Part shown: piece by piece, positions 34,793 through 43,796 of the stretch | Layout: the number at the start of each line of letters is the position of its first letter | Numbering within the stretch: the first letter of the stretch is position 1 | DNA from: Lewinellaceae bacterium SD302 | GTDB lineage: Bacteria; Bacteroidota; Bacteroidia; Chitinophagales; Saprospiraceae | Length of the DNA: 64,000 nt | Assembly: GCA_002591745.1 (NCBI GenBank) | Contig: PDLQ01000023.1 | Coordinates: 1-64,000 of the forward strand | Reading direction: 5' to 3' | Translations under genes and position numbers: made by a program | Notes under the pieces: model-generated | Told to the model about the DNA's origin: nothing | The model's input: only the letters and a program-made list of their open reading frames with translations | The model's database searches: none

Positions 34793-37282
34793 ATGCGCTG
34801 GATATTGTTGGCCCTGGCGGCCCTAACTTTCGGAGGCTGGTGTTGGCTGGGTAGTACCGCCGGCCCCTTTGGTCTTCCCGTCCCTGCCCTGGGCGAGTTT
34901 TATCACCCCAGTCGTGGTCTATGGCGCAATGCTACCGCTGGGTTGACTGGCCCACCTGAGGGAAAAATCAGCATTGATCATCCGCTGGCCGAAGGTCGGG
35001 TTTTTTACGACGAGCGCAACGTGCCCCATATTTTCACTGATGACATTCACCAGGCCTTATTCCTGCAGGGCTACGTAACCGCCCGTGACCGCTTATGGCA
35101 GATGGACATCAGTACCCGCAGTACCGGGGGTGAGTTATCCGAAGTACTGGGAGAGCGTACCCTGGTTCGCGATCGACGTCAAATCCGCCACGGTTTCCGA
35201 GCCGCCGCCGAATTAGCGGTGGAAACCTGGAAAACCGATTTCCCCGAAGATTACGCCCTCGTAAAAGCCTACTGCGCCGGTGTCAATGCCTATATTGATC
35301 AGCTAGCCCCCGAAGACTACCCGGTAGAGTATAAATTACTCGACCAAAAACCCCGCAAGTGGTTACCCTACCACAGCGCCCTGATGCTAAAAGGGATGAC
35401 CCAAAGCATGACGGATCGCAGCTCGGATGCCTCCTTTGCCCACGCGCTGGCAACATTGGGGCCGCAGAAATTTAAAGAACTCTACCCCCAGTGGAATCGT
35501 AAACAGACTCCGATCGTACCCAGTGGCACCAACTTCCAACTCCCCGCCGCTGAGCCAAGGCGTCGATCTCCACTGCCAAGCACTGCTACTTTGCCAGCCC
35601 AAAAGAATGACCTCTCCAACCAAGAAGAAAGTGTCATTGAACCAGACTTTTTCGACTACCGCTCTGGCAACGGCTCCAACAACTGGGCCATTGCCGGAAG
35701 CAAGAGTATCACCCGTCGCCCGATTTTGGCCGGTGACCCCCACCTCGGGCTGAGCCTGCCGAGTATCTGGTACGAGATCCAGCTGCATACTGGCGAGAGC
35801 AATTGTCGTGGCGTCAGTCTGCCCGGCCTCCCGATGATCGTGATCGGTTTTAACGAGAACATTGCCTGGAGCATGACCAACGGTAGTGAGGATGTAGTGG
35901 ATTATTATCGCATGGCCTGGACTGACGAAAGTCATAGCAGCTATCGGATCGGGCAAAAAATTATAGAAGCCACCGTTCGCCGTGACACCCTCAAAGTTAA
36001 AGGTGAGGCCCCGGAAATCATCGAAACCACCTGGACCGAGCGTGGTCCAATTTCCGTAGTGGATGAGTCTTCCCCCTATTTCGGCCTGGCAAAGGACGCT
36101 ATTTATCTTTACACCCAAACTGACCGGCCGGCCACCGAACTCACCACCATGCGGCAGATGATGCAGGCAAAAGACCATAGTGACTTCAAAGTAGCATTGC
36201 GGTCATACTCGGAGCCAATTATGAATTTTGCCTACGCCGACAAACACGGTGACATCGCCATCCAGGCAAATGGATTTTGGCCAAACCGGGGAAAATCGCC
36301 CGCCATAGACAGCAATGGCGTGGTAAACTACGCTGGCTTAACGATTTCCGATGGCAGCAAAGAACAGCCAAACTGGAATAATTATCTTCCCTATCAACAT
36401 CTGCCTCAGGTTTTAAATCCCCAGCGTGGCTTTGTCTCCAGTGCCAACCAGGAACCGACTGATGACAAATTTCCTTACCTCTACTATGGCAGTTTTCCCG
36501 ACTGGCGTGGCCGCTACATCAACCGACGGCTGGCCCAGGGAAAACGACTTGGCAACGAAGAAATGAAGGAACTTCAGCTGGATGCCCACAGCATGTTGGC
36601 CGAGGAAATGCTACCGCTGTTGCTGGCCAGAATTAATCGGCGACAACTGACCGACCAGGGACTACAGTGGTTCCAACTCCTGGCTGATTGGGATTATGCC
36701 TACGTCAAAGACAGCAAAGCTCCCGCTTTCTTCGAAGCCTGGCGCAAAAAATTCTACGAGTTGACCACCGACGAAATCAACCCCGAAGACGGCTTTCCCA
36801 GCTTTGCTTATTGGCGGCTGATCGAGCTATTACGCAGCCAGCCCCGTCACGAACTCTTTGATATCCAAGCCACCGCCAGTAAAGAAACTGCGGCCATTAT
36901 CACCCAGCGTGCTTTTGACGAATTACTGGAGCAAGACGCCGAACAGCCCATCGGCAAATGGGTGGACGAGCGTGATAGTCAACTCCGGCACGTAGGCAGA
37001 ATTCCCGGCTTCGGGGCGGGCATGCTCAATGCAGACGGCCACAACAGTACGCCTAATGCCCTGAACGGCAGCCACGGCCCGAGTTGGCGAATGGTTGTCG
37101 AACTGGGCGAGCGGCCACGCGCCTGGGGTGTATTCCCCGGAGGTGCATCCGGCAATCCGGCCAGCCCGAATTTCGTAAGAGGAGTGGAAGAGTGGTCGCG
37201 CGGTCGTTATTTCGATCTGCCGCTTTACACCAGCCCACGGGAAGCATCCGTTAAGGCCTACTCTACCCTAATTTTTGAATAG
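34793..37282 (+). CDS. Penicillin acylase family amidase (Ntn hydrolase)
   Basis: An 829-residue precursor of the penicillin acylase/acyl-homoserine-lactone acylase family, exported and cleaved by itself into alpha and beta chains. The new N-terminus of the beta chain is the catalytic Ser295 in GNGSNNWAIAG; GDPHLGLSLPSIWYEIQLH and FNENIAWSMTNGSEDVVDYY are family hallmarks. An N-terminal hydrophobic segment (about 2-22) is a signal or anchor. The spacer just before Ser295 contains a copy of the dispersed word (35585-35593), and a second lies at 36187-36195 in the beta chain. The substrate could be N-acyl amino acids, quorum signals or lactams. Confidence 0.9.
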   Translation: MRWILLALAALTFGGWCWLGSTAGPFGLPVPALGEFYHPSRGLWRNATAGLTGPPEGKISIDHPLAEGRVFYDERNVPHIFTDDIHQALFLQGYVTARDRLWQMDISTRSTGGELSEVLGERTLVRDRRQIRHGFRAAAELAVETWKTDFPEDYALVKAYCAGVNAYIDQLAPEDYPVEYKLLDQKPRKWLPYHSALMLKGMTQSMTDRSSDASFAHALATLGPQKFKELYPQWNRKQTPIVPSGTNFQLPAAEPRRRSPLPSTATLPAQKNDLSNQEESVIEPDFFDYRSGNGSNNWAIAGSKSITRRPILAGDPHLGLSLPSIWYEIQLHTGESNCRGVSLPGLPMIVIGFNENIAWSMTNGSEDVVDYYRMAWTDESHSSYRIGQKIIEATVRRDTLKVKGEAPEIIETTWTERGPISVVDESSPYFGLAKDAIYLYTQTDRPATELTTMRQMMQAKDHSDFKVALRSYSEPIMNFAYADKHGDIAIQANGFWPNRGKSPAIDSNGVVNYAGLTISDGSKEQPNWNNYLPYQHLPQVLNPQRGFVSSANQEPTDDKFPYLYYGSFPDWRGRYINRRLAQGKRLGNEEMKELQLDAHSMLAEEMLPLLLARINRRQLTDQGLQWFQLLADWDYAYVKDSKAPAFFEAWRKKFYELTTDEINPEDGFPSFAYWRLIELLRSQPRHELFDIQATASKETAAIITQRAFDELLEQDAEQPIGKWVDERDSQLRHVGRIPGFGAGMLNADGHNSTPNALNGSHGPSWRMVVELGERPRAWGVFPGGASGNPASPNFVRGVEEWSRGRYFDLPLYTSPREASVKAYSTLIFE

Positions 37283-37291
37283 CCACCGCTG

Positions 37292-37645
37292 ATGAATCGT
37301 TTCTTCTACCTAATCCTTCTTTTCGCCGCAGCCATCGGCAGTATTGCTTTCTCCCTACCCTGGTACGTGATCGGGTTACTGGCGATTGTAGCAGCCCTGC
37401 CTTTTCGTTTACGGCGGCGTTCGGGTTTCTGGTTTCCTTACATCGCTACCCTATTCGTTTACGGCACCTACCTCACTTACGTACAGATTCGTAATGAAGG
37501 CATTATGGCTGACCGCATGGGCGAACTATTCCAGGTCGGCTCCGGCTGGATCATGGTGATTATCGCAGCGGTTTGGGGGGCCTTTACAGCGGGGCTCGGG
37601 GGCTGGTTAGGGGTTTGTTTGCGGAAGGCGGTGATGGAGAAGTAG
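37292..37645 (+). CDS. Small integral membrane protein
   Basis: A 117-residue protein with about four hydrophobic helices (roughly 3-20, 22-42, 47-67, 85-112) and short basic loops (RLRRRSGFW). It begins 9 bp after the penicillin acylase stop, so it is cotranscribed with it. No family recognised; the pattern resembles small membrane proteins found beside Bacteroidota hydrolases. Function unknown. Confidence 0.65.
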   Translation: MNRFFYLILLFAAAIGSIAFSLPWYVIGLLAIVAALPFRLRRRSGFWFPYIATLFVYGTYLTYVQIRNEGIMADRMGELFQVGSGWIMVIIAAVWGAFTAGLGGWLGVCLRKAVMEK

Positions 37646-37743
37646 GACTTGGTACCGCTATGCTAACGTGCTTCGCTAAGCGAAGTGCCTTCGGCGACTT
37701 CATTTTTTGGCATCGCCCCAAAAAACGAAGCAAAAAAAGTCTA

Positions 37744-37948
37744 GGACTTACGCGCTGGCTTAACGCTCAAACCGCACCGAAAAGGCTAAAATGAATAAAC
37801 TTGCCTAATGATTTTCGCTTCGTCAAGAGCGTTTAAGTTGACCGACGTTTTTTATCTCCGAAAAAAAGCTTTTAGACCGCTCAAACAGTATTCATTTCTT
37901 AACGCCTTTTCGGCACGTTTTGAGCTACCAGCGCTAATGTCCGGTCCT
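37744..37948. repeat. Long imperfect inverted repeat
   Basis: The left arm (about 37744-37795, with GCGCTGG, CGCTCAAA and CCGAAAAGGC) is matched in reverse complement by the right arm (about 37893-37948, with GCCTTTTCGG, TTTTGAGC and CCAGCGC). The arms are about 45-50 bp with several mismatches, and about 100 bp apart. Confidence 0.6.
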
Positions 37949-38004
37949 CCAAAAACTTAATCGTTAGTGGTTGTTCTTATCCGCCCTTTAGGTTCGGAGC
38001 TCAA

Positions 38005-38172
38005 GTCTGCCGCTTTGAGCAGTTCTCACGCTCGACGAAAGCATTAGTTCGGAGCACCCGTTTTGAATACTGTCTGAGCGAAGCGAGTTTAGCTGCGCTG
38101 ATCGTCCTTCGTCCTCAGAGTTATTCAAAACTAGGGTTTTTTGCTACTTTTTTTGCCAATGCAAAAAAGTAG
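38005..38172. repeat. Dispersed hairpin element, copy 1
   Basis: Reverse-complement relative of 60275-60410. Shared parts are the T-rich hairpin (38144-38172), the 10-bp stem arms GTTTTGAATA (38060-38069) and TATTCAAAAC (38122-38131), the AAGCGAGTTTA-type block (38066-38091), and CCGCTTTGAGCAGTTCTC (38016-38034). Confidence 0.65.
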
Positions 38173-38384
38173 GGCAAGAGCGGCATTCAAGAGCAGAAAA
38201 TCACTTTGAGCAGCTCTTTTTTGCGCCAAAATACTGATCCAAGGCACACGTTTAGGTGAGAAATTGCCAGTGCTTACCGCCTAAGCTTGGTTTAGCCGGT
38301 TGATGAGATTGCCGGTGCTTGCCGCATGGTAATCTCACCAACCAATATTTTTTGTTTCTTTAGGGGTCTAAACAAATACCACCA

Positions 38385-40181
38385 ATGGATAATACTTTAC
38401 CGAACAACGGTAACATTTTCGGGCACAAGCCCGGTTTGTTCGTACTCTTCTTCACCGAAATGTGGGAGCGCTTCAGTTACTACGGCATGCGAGTGCTACT
38501 CGTGGTCTTCCTCGTAGAAGTCGCTTTTGATGACCAATGGAGCCGGGCTGACGCTTTAGCTCTTTACGGTATCTATACCGGTTTCGTTTATTTTACCCCG
38601 ATGATCGGTGGTATCCTGGCTGATAAGAAGTTAGGCTATCGTAAAGCGGTACTTCTCGGCGCGTTGATTATGACCCTCGGCCATGCCTCCATGGCTATGG
38701 AAACCGAGATGACCTTTTACCTCGGCTTGTTACTGTTGATCATTGGTAATGGTTTGTTCAAACCAAATATTTCATCCATTGTAGGTCAGCTCTACTCCAA
38801 GGAACCGGAACTAAAAGATGGTGCCTACACCATTTTCTACATGGGTATTAATGCGGGCGCTTTCCTGGGGATCGGCTTGTGTAGCTACTACGGCGAGCAG
38901 ATCAGCTATTCCCTCGGCTTCGGTCTGGCGGGTATCTTCATGTTTGTTGGCTTGCTGCAATTTTACTTCTCACAGAACATTTTCGGCCGCATCGGCCTGG
39001 CTCCTTCTCACCCTGATTATCTCGATCCGGCTCAGGAAGCACCCGCAGACACCGCCGTGGCTACCCACTACGAAGATCAGGTGATCGACGAACACATGGC
39101 TGCGGGCGGAGCGGAGAACCTGACCAACAACGACCAGCAACGCGCCTACAAATGGGGCGGTATCGGACTGGCCATCGGCGCGGTTTTCTATTTCCTGATC
39201 TCTTACTTTGGGGCAGAGCAAGCTAACGCACTACAAACCTTCAGCCGGGAGCTAATGCCACCGATCATCATCGCATCTGTAATCGGCTTCATCGGTTGGA
39301 TTGTTTCCGATCAGACGCTATCTAAAGTTGAAAAAGACCGTGTCTGGGTGATCGTTATCCTCAGTTTCTTCATTGTCTTCTTTTGGTGGGCCTTCGAGCA
39401 AGCCGGTGGTTCCATGACTATTTTTGCACTAGACTACACCGACCGTAGCCTCACCGGTTCAGAGGCCAATATGTTCCGCTGGGGTAACGCCATTCTGAAC
39501 ATCGTACCGATGGTGGTCCTTACCTGGGTGCTTTTCAAATTATTCCGGGTCACCTTCTCCCGTTTTTCTACCGGCAATACCCTCTTGGGCCTCGGCTTCG
39601 TAGGCGTTTGGGGCCTGATCGGCTACATGCTTTACCAGCAGTTTACTGCCGATAGCAATGAAGTACCAGCCGGTTGGTTCCAGATTTTCAACAGTCTGTT
39701 CATCATCTGTTTAGCCCCTACTTTCTCCAAGCTTTGGGCAAAAAATATACCGGCGCTGCGGAGTGGCCCGATCAAATTTGCGTTGGGTCTGACTTTGTTG
39801 GGTCTCGGTTTCGCCATTCTGGCCTTCGGTGCAATGAGTATTCCAGACGGAGCAAAGACTGCCAGCGTGAGTATGTTCTGGCTAATCGCAGCTTACCTCT
39901 TCCATACCCTGGGTGAGCTTTGTATCTCGCCGGTGGGACTCAGCTACGTGTCCAAGTTAGCTCCGCTGCGCTTGGTAGGTCTGATGTTCGGTGTCTTTTT
40001 CGTCGCCAACTTCATCGCCAACTTTGCCGGTGGTCTTACGGGCTCCTACATTGAGCCCATTGCCGAAGAGATTGGTCTCAGTGGTTTCTTCCTGATCTTC
40101 GCCGCCGTACCGATCGGTGCAGCCATCGTATTGGTTTTGATCAATCCATGGATGAAGAAAATGATGCACGGCATCGAATAG
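38385..40181 (+). CDS. POT/PTR2-family peptide:proton symporter
   Basis: A 598-residue inner-membrane transporter of the proton-dependent oligopeptide family (major facilitator superfamily). The N-terminal GHKPGLFVLFFTEMWERFSYYGMRVLLVVFL carries the ExxER-like E-R signature (EMWERFSYYGMR), and ADKKLGYRKAV is the following loop. About 12-14 membrane helices are visible, with a longer cytoplasmic or inter-domain segment around residues 210-260 rich in acidic residues. The C-terminal FHTLGELCISPVGLSYVSKLAP helix is also typical. It imports di- and tripeptides with protons. A strong hairpin follows the stop. Confidence 0.94.
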   Translation: MDNTLPNNGNIFGHKPGLFVLFFTEMWERFSYYGMRVLLVVFLVEVAFDDQWSRADALALYGIYTGFVYFTPMIGGILADKKLGYRKAVLLGALIMTLGHASMAMETEMTFYLGLLLLIIGNGLFKPNISSIVGQLYSKEPELKDGAYTIFYMGINAGAFLGIGLCSYYGEQISYSLGFGLAGIFMFVGLLQFYFSQNIFGRIGLAPSHPDYLDPAQEAPADTAVATHYEDQVIDEHMAAGGAENLTNNDQQRAYKWGGIGLAIGAVFYFLISYFGAEQANALQTFSRELMPPIIIASVIGFIGWIVSDQTLSKVEKDRVWVIVILSFFIVFFWWAFEQAGGSMTIFALDYTDRSLTGSEANMFRWGNAILNIVPMVVLTWVLFKLFRVTFSRFSTGNTLLGLGFVGVWGLIGYMLYQQFTADSNEVPAGWFQIFNSLFIICLAPTFSKLWAKNIPALRSGPIKFALGLTLLGLGFAILAFGAMSIPDGAKTASVSMFWLIAAYLFHTLGELCISPVGLSYVSKLAPLRLVGLMFGVFFVANFIANFAGGLTGSYIEPIAEEIGLSGFFLIFAAVPIGAAIVLVLINPWMKKMMHGIE

Positions 40182-40201
40182 TGCCCGAGTAACATTCATA
40201 A

Positions 40202-40247
40202 AAATAACAAAGCGCGGATTTCCTCGGAAATCCGCGCTTTGTTATTT
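40202..40247. terminator. Bidirectional terminator after the POT transporter gene
   Basis: Perfect arms of about 20 bp (core GCGCGGATTTC/GAAATCCGCGC, extended by AAATAACAAA and TTTGTTATTT) around CTCG. It lies between convergent genes. Confidence 0.9.
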
Positions 40248-40265
40248 CAATACGATTAGATAGTA

Positions 40266-40871
40266 CTAATCGGCGGGTGCCAATAAATCTAACAGGCGGG
40301 TGTTTTGGGCGGCGGGTTTACTGCCGTTCGGGAGCGGTACGCTGTCTGGGCCGGGACGGTACACCGTGTCGGTTAGGTAGACATAGCGGGGTTCAGAGGG
40401 CAGATAGCGGATTACGGTATCTACTTGATCGCGGTAAACCACTTTTTCCACCGTACGATCCAGGTAGATGGTGTCGGCCAATAAGACGGGGTCTGGAACC
40501 GGAGCTGAAACCAATTTATAGATGATTTTTTCTTTGGACTGCCAAAGTATCAGGGTAAGTGTTGTGGCGGCCAAAAATAAACTCGCAGCCAGAGACAGAC
40601 GATATCTCCAATTCGCCTGAACAATCTTGGCACCACCACCGGCCGCCCTCGATGTTGTCGCTTCCGAATCAGCAGAAATTGACTGACGCTTTCGGTAAGC
40701 TTCACTTACGCCCACTGGTAAAACCATCGGTAGCGACGTGCTGGCTTCCGTAAGCGAAATTTCGGTGGCCAGTAGTTGGCAACCGGCGTAATCCGCCTCG
40801 GTGATCGATGCTTTTACTTCCTCCGGCAATTCCTCGTAGGGAGTATCGGGCAGGTAATCGAGGTAGTCCAT
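40266..40871 (-). CDS. Putative anti-sigma factor
   Basis: About 201 residues with a soluble acidic N-terminal part, one membrane helix (about 95-115, LSLAASLFLAATTLTLILW) and a periplasmic C-terminal part rich in TVEKVVYRDQVDTV-type segments. It begins two bases after the stop of an ECF sigma factor gene, so the two are co-translated; the layout (cytoplasmic N-terminus, one helix, periplasmic part) is that of an anti-sigma factor. The zinc-binding HxxxCxxC motif of classic anti-sigmas is not present. Role inferred from context. Confidence 0.7.
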   Translation of the reverse strand: MDYLDYLPDTPYEELPEEVKASITEADYAGCQLLATEISLTEASTSLPMVLPVGVSEAYRKRQSISADSEATTSRAAGGGAKIVQANWRYRLSLAASLFLAATTLTLILWQSKEKIIYKLVSAPVPDPVLLADTIYLDRTVEKVVYRDQVDTVIRYLPSEPRYVYLTDTVYRPGPDSVPLPNGSKPAAQNTRLLDLLAPAD

Positions 40872-40873
40872 GA

Positions 40874-41425
40874 TCAATTAATTTTGGTGGTTTTGGCCAA
40901 CATCTTTCTAAGCTTCCCTAGTCCGTAATGGATACGGGATTTTACCGTTCCCTCCGGTTTGCCGATCAATTCGGCGATCTCCAGGATAGACATGCCCCGT
41001 ACAAAACGGAGTCGTAGGCAGAGTTGCTGTTCCTCGGGTAGCTTGGTCAGGGCGTGGGTCAGAGCGGTGCGGTCAATCATCACCTCTTCGGGGATTTCGG
41101 CAATGGAGCGGGTTTCCCGGTAGACATCTTCTCTACGCTGGCGGCGCTCCCTGCTCCGGTAAGTATTCTTCAATAAGTTGGCCGCAATGGTGAATAACAG
41201 ACTGGACAAATTGTCCCTCGCCTCACCATTTTCTGCCGCCGTATATACTTTGCTCTCCAGTAACTGTAAGAATACCTGCTGCAGCAAGTCGCCAGCCAGC
41301 GCACGATCATGGTTACAACGTGGCAAAAAATAGGCCAGCAATTTTCTTTCGTAGCGTCCGTACAAACTCGCGAAGGCGGCTTCCTCCCCGGCTGCGGCAC
41401 GTAGCAATAAGGCTCCGTCAGTCAC
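40874..41425 (-). CDS. ECF-type RNA polymerase sigma factor
   Basis: About 183 residues from the GTG at 41425. Region 2 (FASLYGRYERKLLAYFLPRCNHDRALAGDLLQQVFLQLLE) binds the -10 region and core polymerase, and region 4 (LTKLPEEQQLCLRLRFVRGMSILEIAELIGKPEGTVKSRIHYGLGKLRKML) binds the -35 region. A longer frame extends to a TTG at 41518, but that extension runs through a copy of the dispersed word (41502-41510) and a low-complexity stretch, so I prefer the GTG; the true start is uncertain. The membrane protein downstream is its likely anti-sigma. The signal it answers is unknown. Confidence 0.82.
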   Translation of the reverse strand: MTDGALLLRAAAGEEAAFASLYGRYERKLLAYFLPRCNHDRALAGDLLQQVFLQLLESKVYTAAENGEARDNLSSLLFTIAANLLKNTYRSRERRQRREDVYRETRSIAEIPEEVMIDRTALTHALTKLPEEQQLCLRLRFVRGMSILEIAELIGKPEGTVKSRIHYGLGKLRKMLAKTTKIN

Positions 41426-41499
41426 GGCATTACTTTCCCGCGGGGCTGGTTTTGCCGCCGCAAGTCCGGTAGAAGTCGACTTTTGGGTGAATGAAAACA

Positions 41500-41588
41500 C
41501 TGCTACTTTGTTAGTCAAAAATAGATACTGGATCGCTACGCTGTTAGATACCGGAGGCTAGACTTGCTGGCTGCTCTGCGGTATAATA
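41500..41588. repeat. Partial repeat element with one dispersed word
   Basis: Begins with CACTGCTACTTTGTTAGTCA and continues with GATACTGGAT, GTTAGATACCGGA and TAATATCTAG, all related to the interior of the element at 30813-30967. The right-hand word is missing; the element runs up to the stop codon of the next gene, which may be supplied by its TAG. Confidence 0.55.
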
Positions 41589-41589
41589 T

Positions 41590-43614
41590 CTAGTCCACGT
41601 ACTCCATGACCAGGCGGAAACCCACTGCCGGATGGGGCGTAGTACGTTTCTGCCGTCGACCGATTTCCATATCCAGGGCGTGGTCGGCCCAACTCCCACC
41701 GACATCGACACCATCTTGGCTAGTCATTTCGGCGGCGTTTCCGCTGAGGTTATAGATGCCGTAGTCATTAGGAAAATAGGCATCTACGGGAACAGTGAGC
41801 AGACCGCCGTCACTGGCGAAATCACAGCCTGGTTCGGAAGAGGGGTTACGGAGCGCTTTTTCTTTGTCGACCATATCCCAAAGACTTTTCCCGTTAATCG
41901 GGTGTTCAATCAGGGAAGTATTGAAATTGGCCAAGAAACATCCCTTGGCGTTGGCTACAGATGGGCCGCCCCAGGGGTAAGGGCTATACTTGCGCCCTCC
42001 ACGAGCGGCGTAGGCTATTTCATCAGCCGTGGGCAGTCGAAAACGAACGGTGACCTGGTCCTTGCGCTTAGGATCTTGATTATAAACTTCGGTGAGCCAG
42101 GTGGCGTAAAGTTCGGCTGCCCGGTGTGAGATACTGGTCACGGGGTGGTTGTGCAGTAATTCTACTCTTTCGCGGTAGAGGCTATTGATGCTGGGGTCGC
42201 GTTGACCTTCGGGTAAGAACTGGTTATAATCCGCCTCGGCAATGGCTACGGTATCCAGTAGATCGAAGTAACGTTGCCTGAGTAAATCCTCCAAAAAGAG
42301 TTGATAGTCCGCATTGGAGACTTCTGTTTCTTGGAGCCAGAATCCCGACAGTTTAATGGTTTTTATTCCCTCTTTTCTAATTGGAAACGTGGAGATAAAG
42401 TTGCCCTTTTCATCTAACTGATACTGATAATTTCCCGCTGGAATTTCACGAAAATTCTTAGCGATTTGCCTGGCCTTCAGGGCTACATTTTCCGAGGCGA
42501 TATTATGTGGTGGCGGAGCCAGAAATTCTTCGATCCTATCTTCCAATCCACTACGATTGGCAATTCTTCTTACGGCTACTTCCAGCCTTTTGGCTTCGCC
42601 GGGATCCTGAATCTGGTAGTATTCCCGCAACTCCAACAGCGCCGGCAGGTAATTCTGATTGAGCTGATCGGCCACAGCCTGGCGCGGCCCCGTTCCCAAG
42701 GGAGCGAACAAATCATTTTGCCGCCACTGATCCCGGTAATTATGAACCAGGGGCAGGAGATTATTAAAAGAATCGGCGGCGTAGCGGAAGGTCAGGCCAG
42801 TCAGGTAGAGTTTGTGAGCTTGCTCGGCAACCAGGTTATCGTGGGCACCTACACCGAGATAAACCGGACGGGGACCGGCCGTGATAATTTCCAGTAGATC
42901 GGAATATAAAAGCTGATCTTCCGTAGGAGTTGCCAGATTCAATTCATTGACAATCCGCTTTCGGTAAGTCGGAAAATTGGCCAATAATGGCAAGTTTACC
43001 ACACTGACATCGGGACGGACCTCATGAACCGCCTGCAAAAGCAAGGTGGCGTAGGTGTCGTTATCCCCGTGGGTAATCAGCACCCCATTTTTGCCGACGG
43101 ATTGTAGTTGGTTGTAGCTCCATTCCATGACGCCACGAGGAAAGGGGTTGCGGGCGTCAATCTTCCGCATGAACTCTCGGTATTGAACCATATCACCTTC
43201 GATGAGGTAATAAGTTGCCAGACCAGGGTAGGATTCAACTTGGTCCGGAGCCGCGGCGTAAGCAGCTCTAAGATTGTCAAACCGCTGTTTTGAAGTCGTG
43301 GATTGACGGCAGCGCAGGTAGTGAAGCGCAAAATCATTTTCACCCAACACCTCTTCGGCCGCAAGATGAATAGCCGAAACATTGAAGGAAGGCTCGTAGC
43401 CATAAATATTCGCGAAGTGGGCCGCCAAGTAGTAATGGTACCAAGCCATGTCATCGCAGGTCGTCGGGTCTTCGGCGACCACTTTCCACTCTCTCGCTTG
43501 CTGGGCGTAATAATCAGCCTCGTGGTATTCATGAGTAATCGGCTGGATGTAACGCGGCGTAGCGGTCAGTACATTTAGGAGAGTGACTAAAATCAGCAAA
43601 AGAACGGGGCGCAT
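41590..43614 (-). CDS. SUMF1/FGE-like protein with unusual N-terminal half
   Basis: A 674-residue exported protein (signal peptide about 1-19, ending LTATP). The C-terminal part (about 380-674) is a formylglycine-generating-enzyme-like (SUMF1) domain: IKLSGFWLQETEVSNADYQLFLED, HPVTSISHRAAELYATWL, FRLPTADEIAYAARGG, YPWGG, GIYNLSGNAAEM, VGGSW and VGFRLV. The FGE catalytic cysteine pair is not evident in the RxxxxGxR region, as in many Bacteroidota SUMF1-fold proteins such as GldK/J. The N-terminal half contains GVLITHGDNDTYATLLLQAVHEVRPDVSVVNLPLL, which resembles the C-terminal module of DUF2723 glycosyltransferases. It is transcribed toward the sigma factor gene. Confidence 0.75.
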   Translation of the reverse strand: MRPVLLLILVTLLNVLTATPRYIQPITHEYHEADYYAQQAREWKVVAEDPTTCDDMAWYHYYLAAHFANIYGYEPSFNVSAIHLAAEEVLGENDFALHYLRCRQSTTSKQRFDNLRAAYAAAPDQVESYPGLATYYLIEGDMVQYREFMRKIDARNPFPRGVMEWSYNQLQSVGKNGVLITHGDNDTYATLLLQAVHEVRPDVSVVNLPLLANFPTYRKRIVNELNLATPTEDQLLYSDLLEIITAGPRPVYLGVGAHDNLVAEQAHKLYLTGLTFRYAADSFNNLLPLVHNYRDQWRQNDLFAPLGTGPRQAVADQLNQNYLPALLELREYYQIQDPGEAKRLEVAVRRIANRSGLEDRIEEFLAPPPHNIASENVALKARQIAKNFREIPAGNYQYQLDEKGNFISTFPIRKEGIKTIKLSGFWLQETEVSNADYQLFLEDLLRQRYFDLLDTVAIAEADYNQFLPEGQRDPSINSLYRERVELLHNHPVTSISHRAAELYATWLTEVYNQDPKRKDQVTVRFRLPTADEIAYAARGGRKYSPYPWGGPSVANAKGCFLANFNTSLIEHPINGKSLWDMVDKEKALRNPSSEPGCDFASDGGLLTVPVDAYFPNDYGIYNLSGNAAEMTSQDGVDVGGSWADHALDMEIGRRQKRTTPHPAVGFRLVMEYVD

Positions 43615-43796
43615 TTCCTGTAGTTTTTGAGTATTAAACCGTGGGAAGTAAGGGGTTCAAAATTTTGAGAAAAAAAAACAGGAAGGCACAGGGTCTTTTA
43701 CCTTTAAGTGCATTAAGGTTAAACTTGTGCTGCTTGGTGGCTTTGTGGTTTTCCCCTCCCACCCAACTATTCCTCCCGAATCCGCATTTCCTTAGC

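Larger units (their letters stand above)
37646..38384. other. 739-bp intergenic region made of structured repeats
   Basis: No credible gene. From left to right: a hairpin with TTTTTTGG/CCAAAAAA (about 37702-37727), a long imperfect inverted repeat (37744-37948), a member of a dispersed hairpin family (about 38005-38172), and two degenerate direct repeats of the form GAGAxATTGCCxGTGCTTxCCGC (38256-38280 and 38306-38327) shortly before the POT transporter start. Confidence 0.6.

Noticed and set aside
37573-37794. Plus-strand frame of 73 codons after the small membrane protein
   Set aside because: It runs from inside the previous gene into hairpin repeats and has no plausible start or product.
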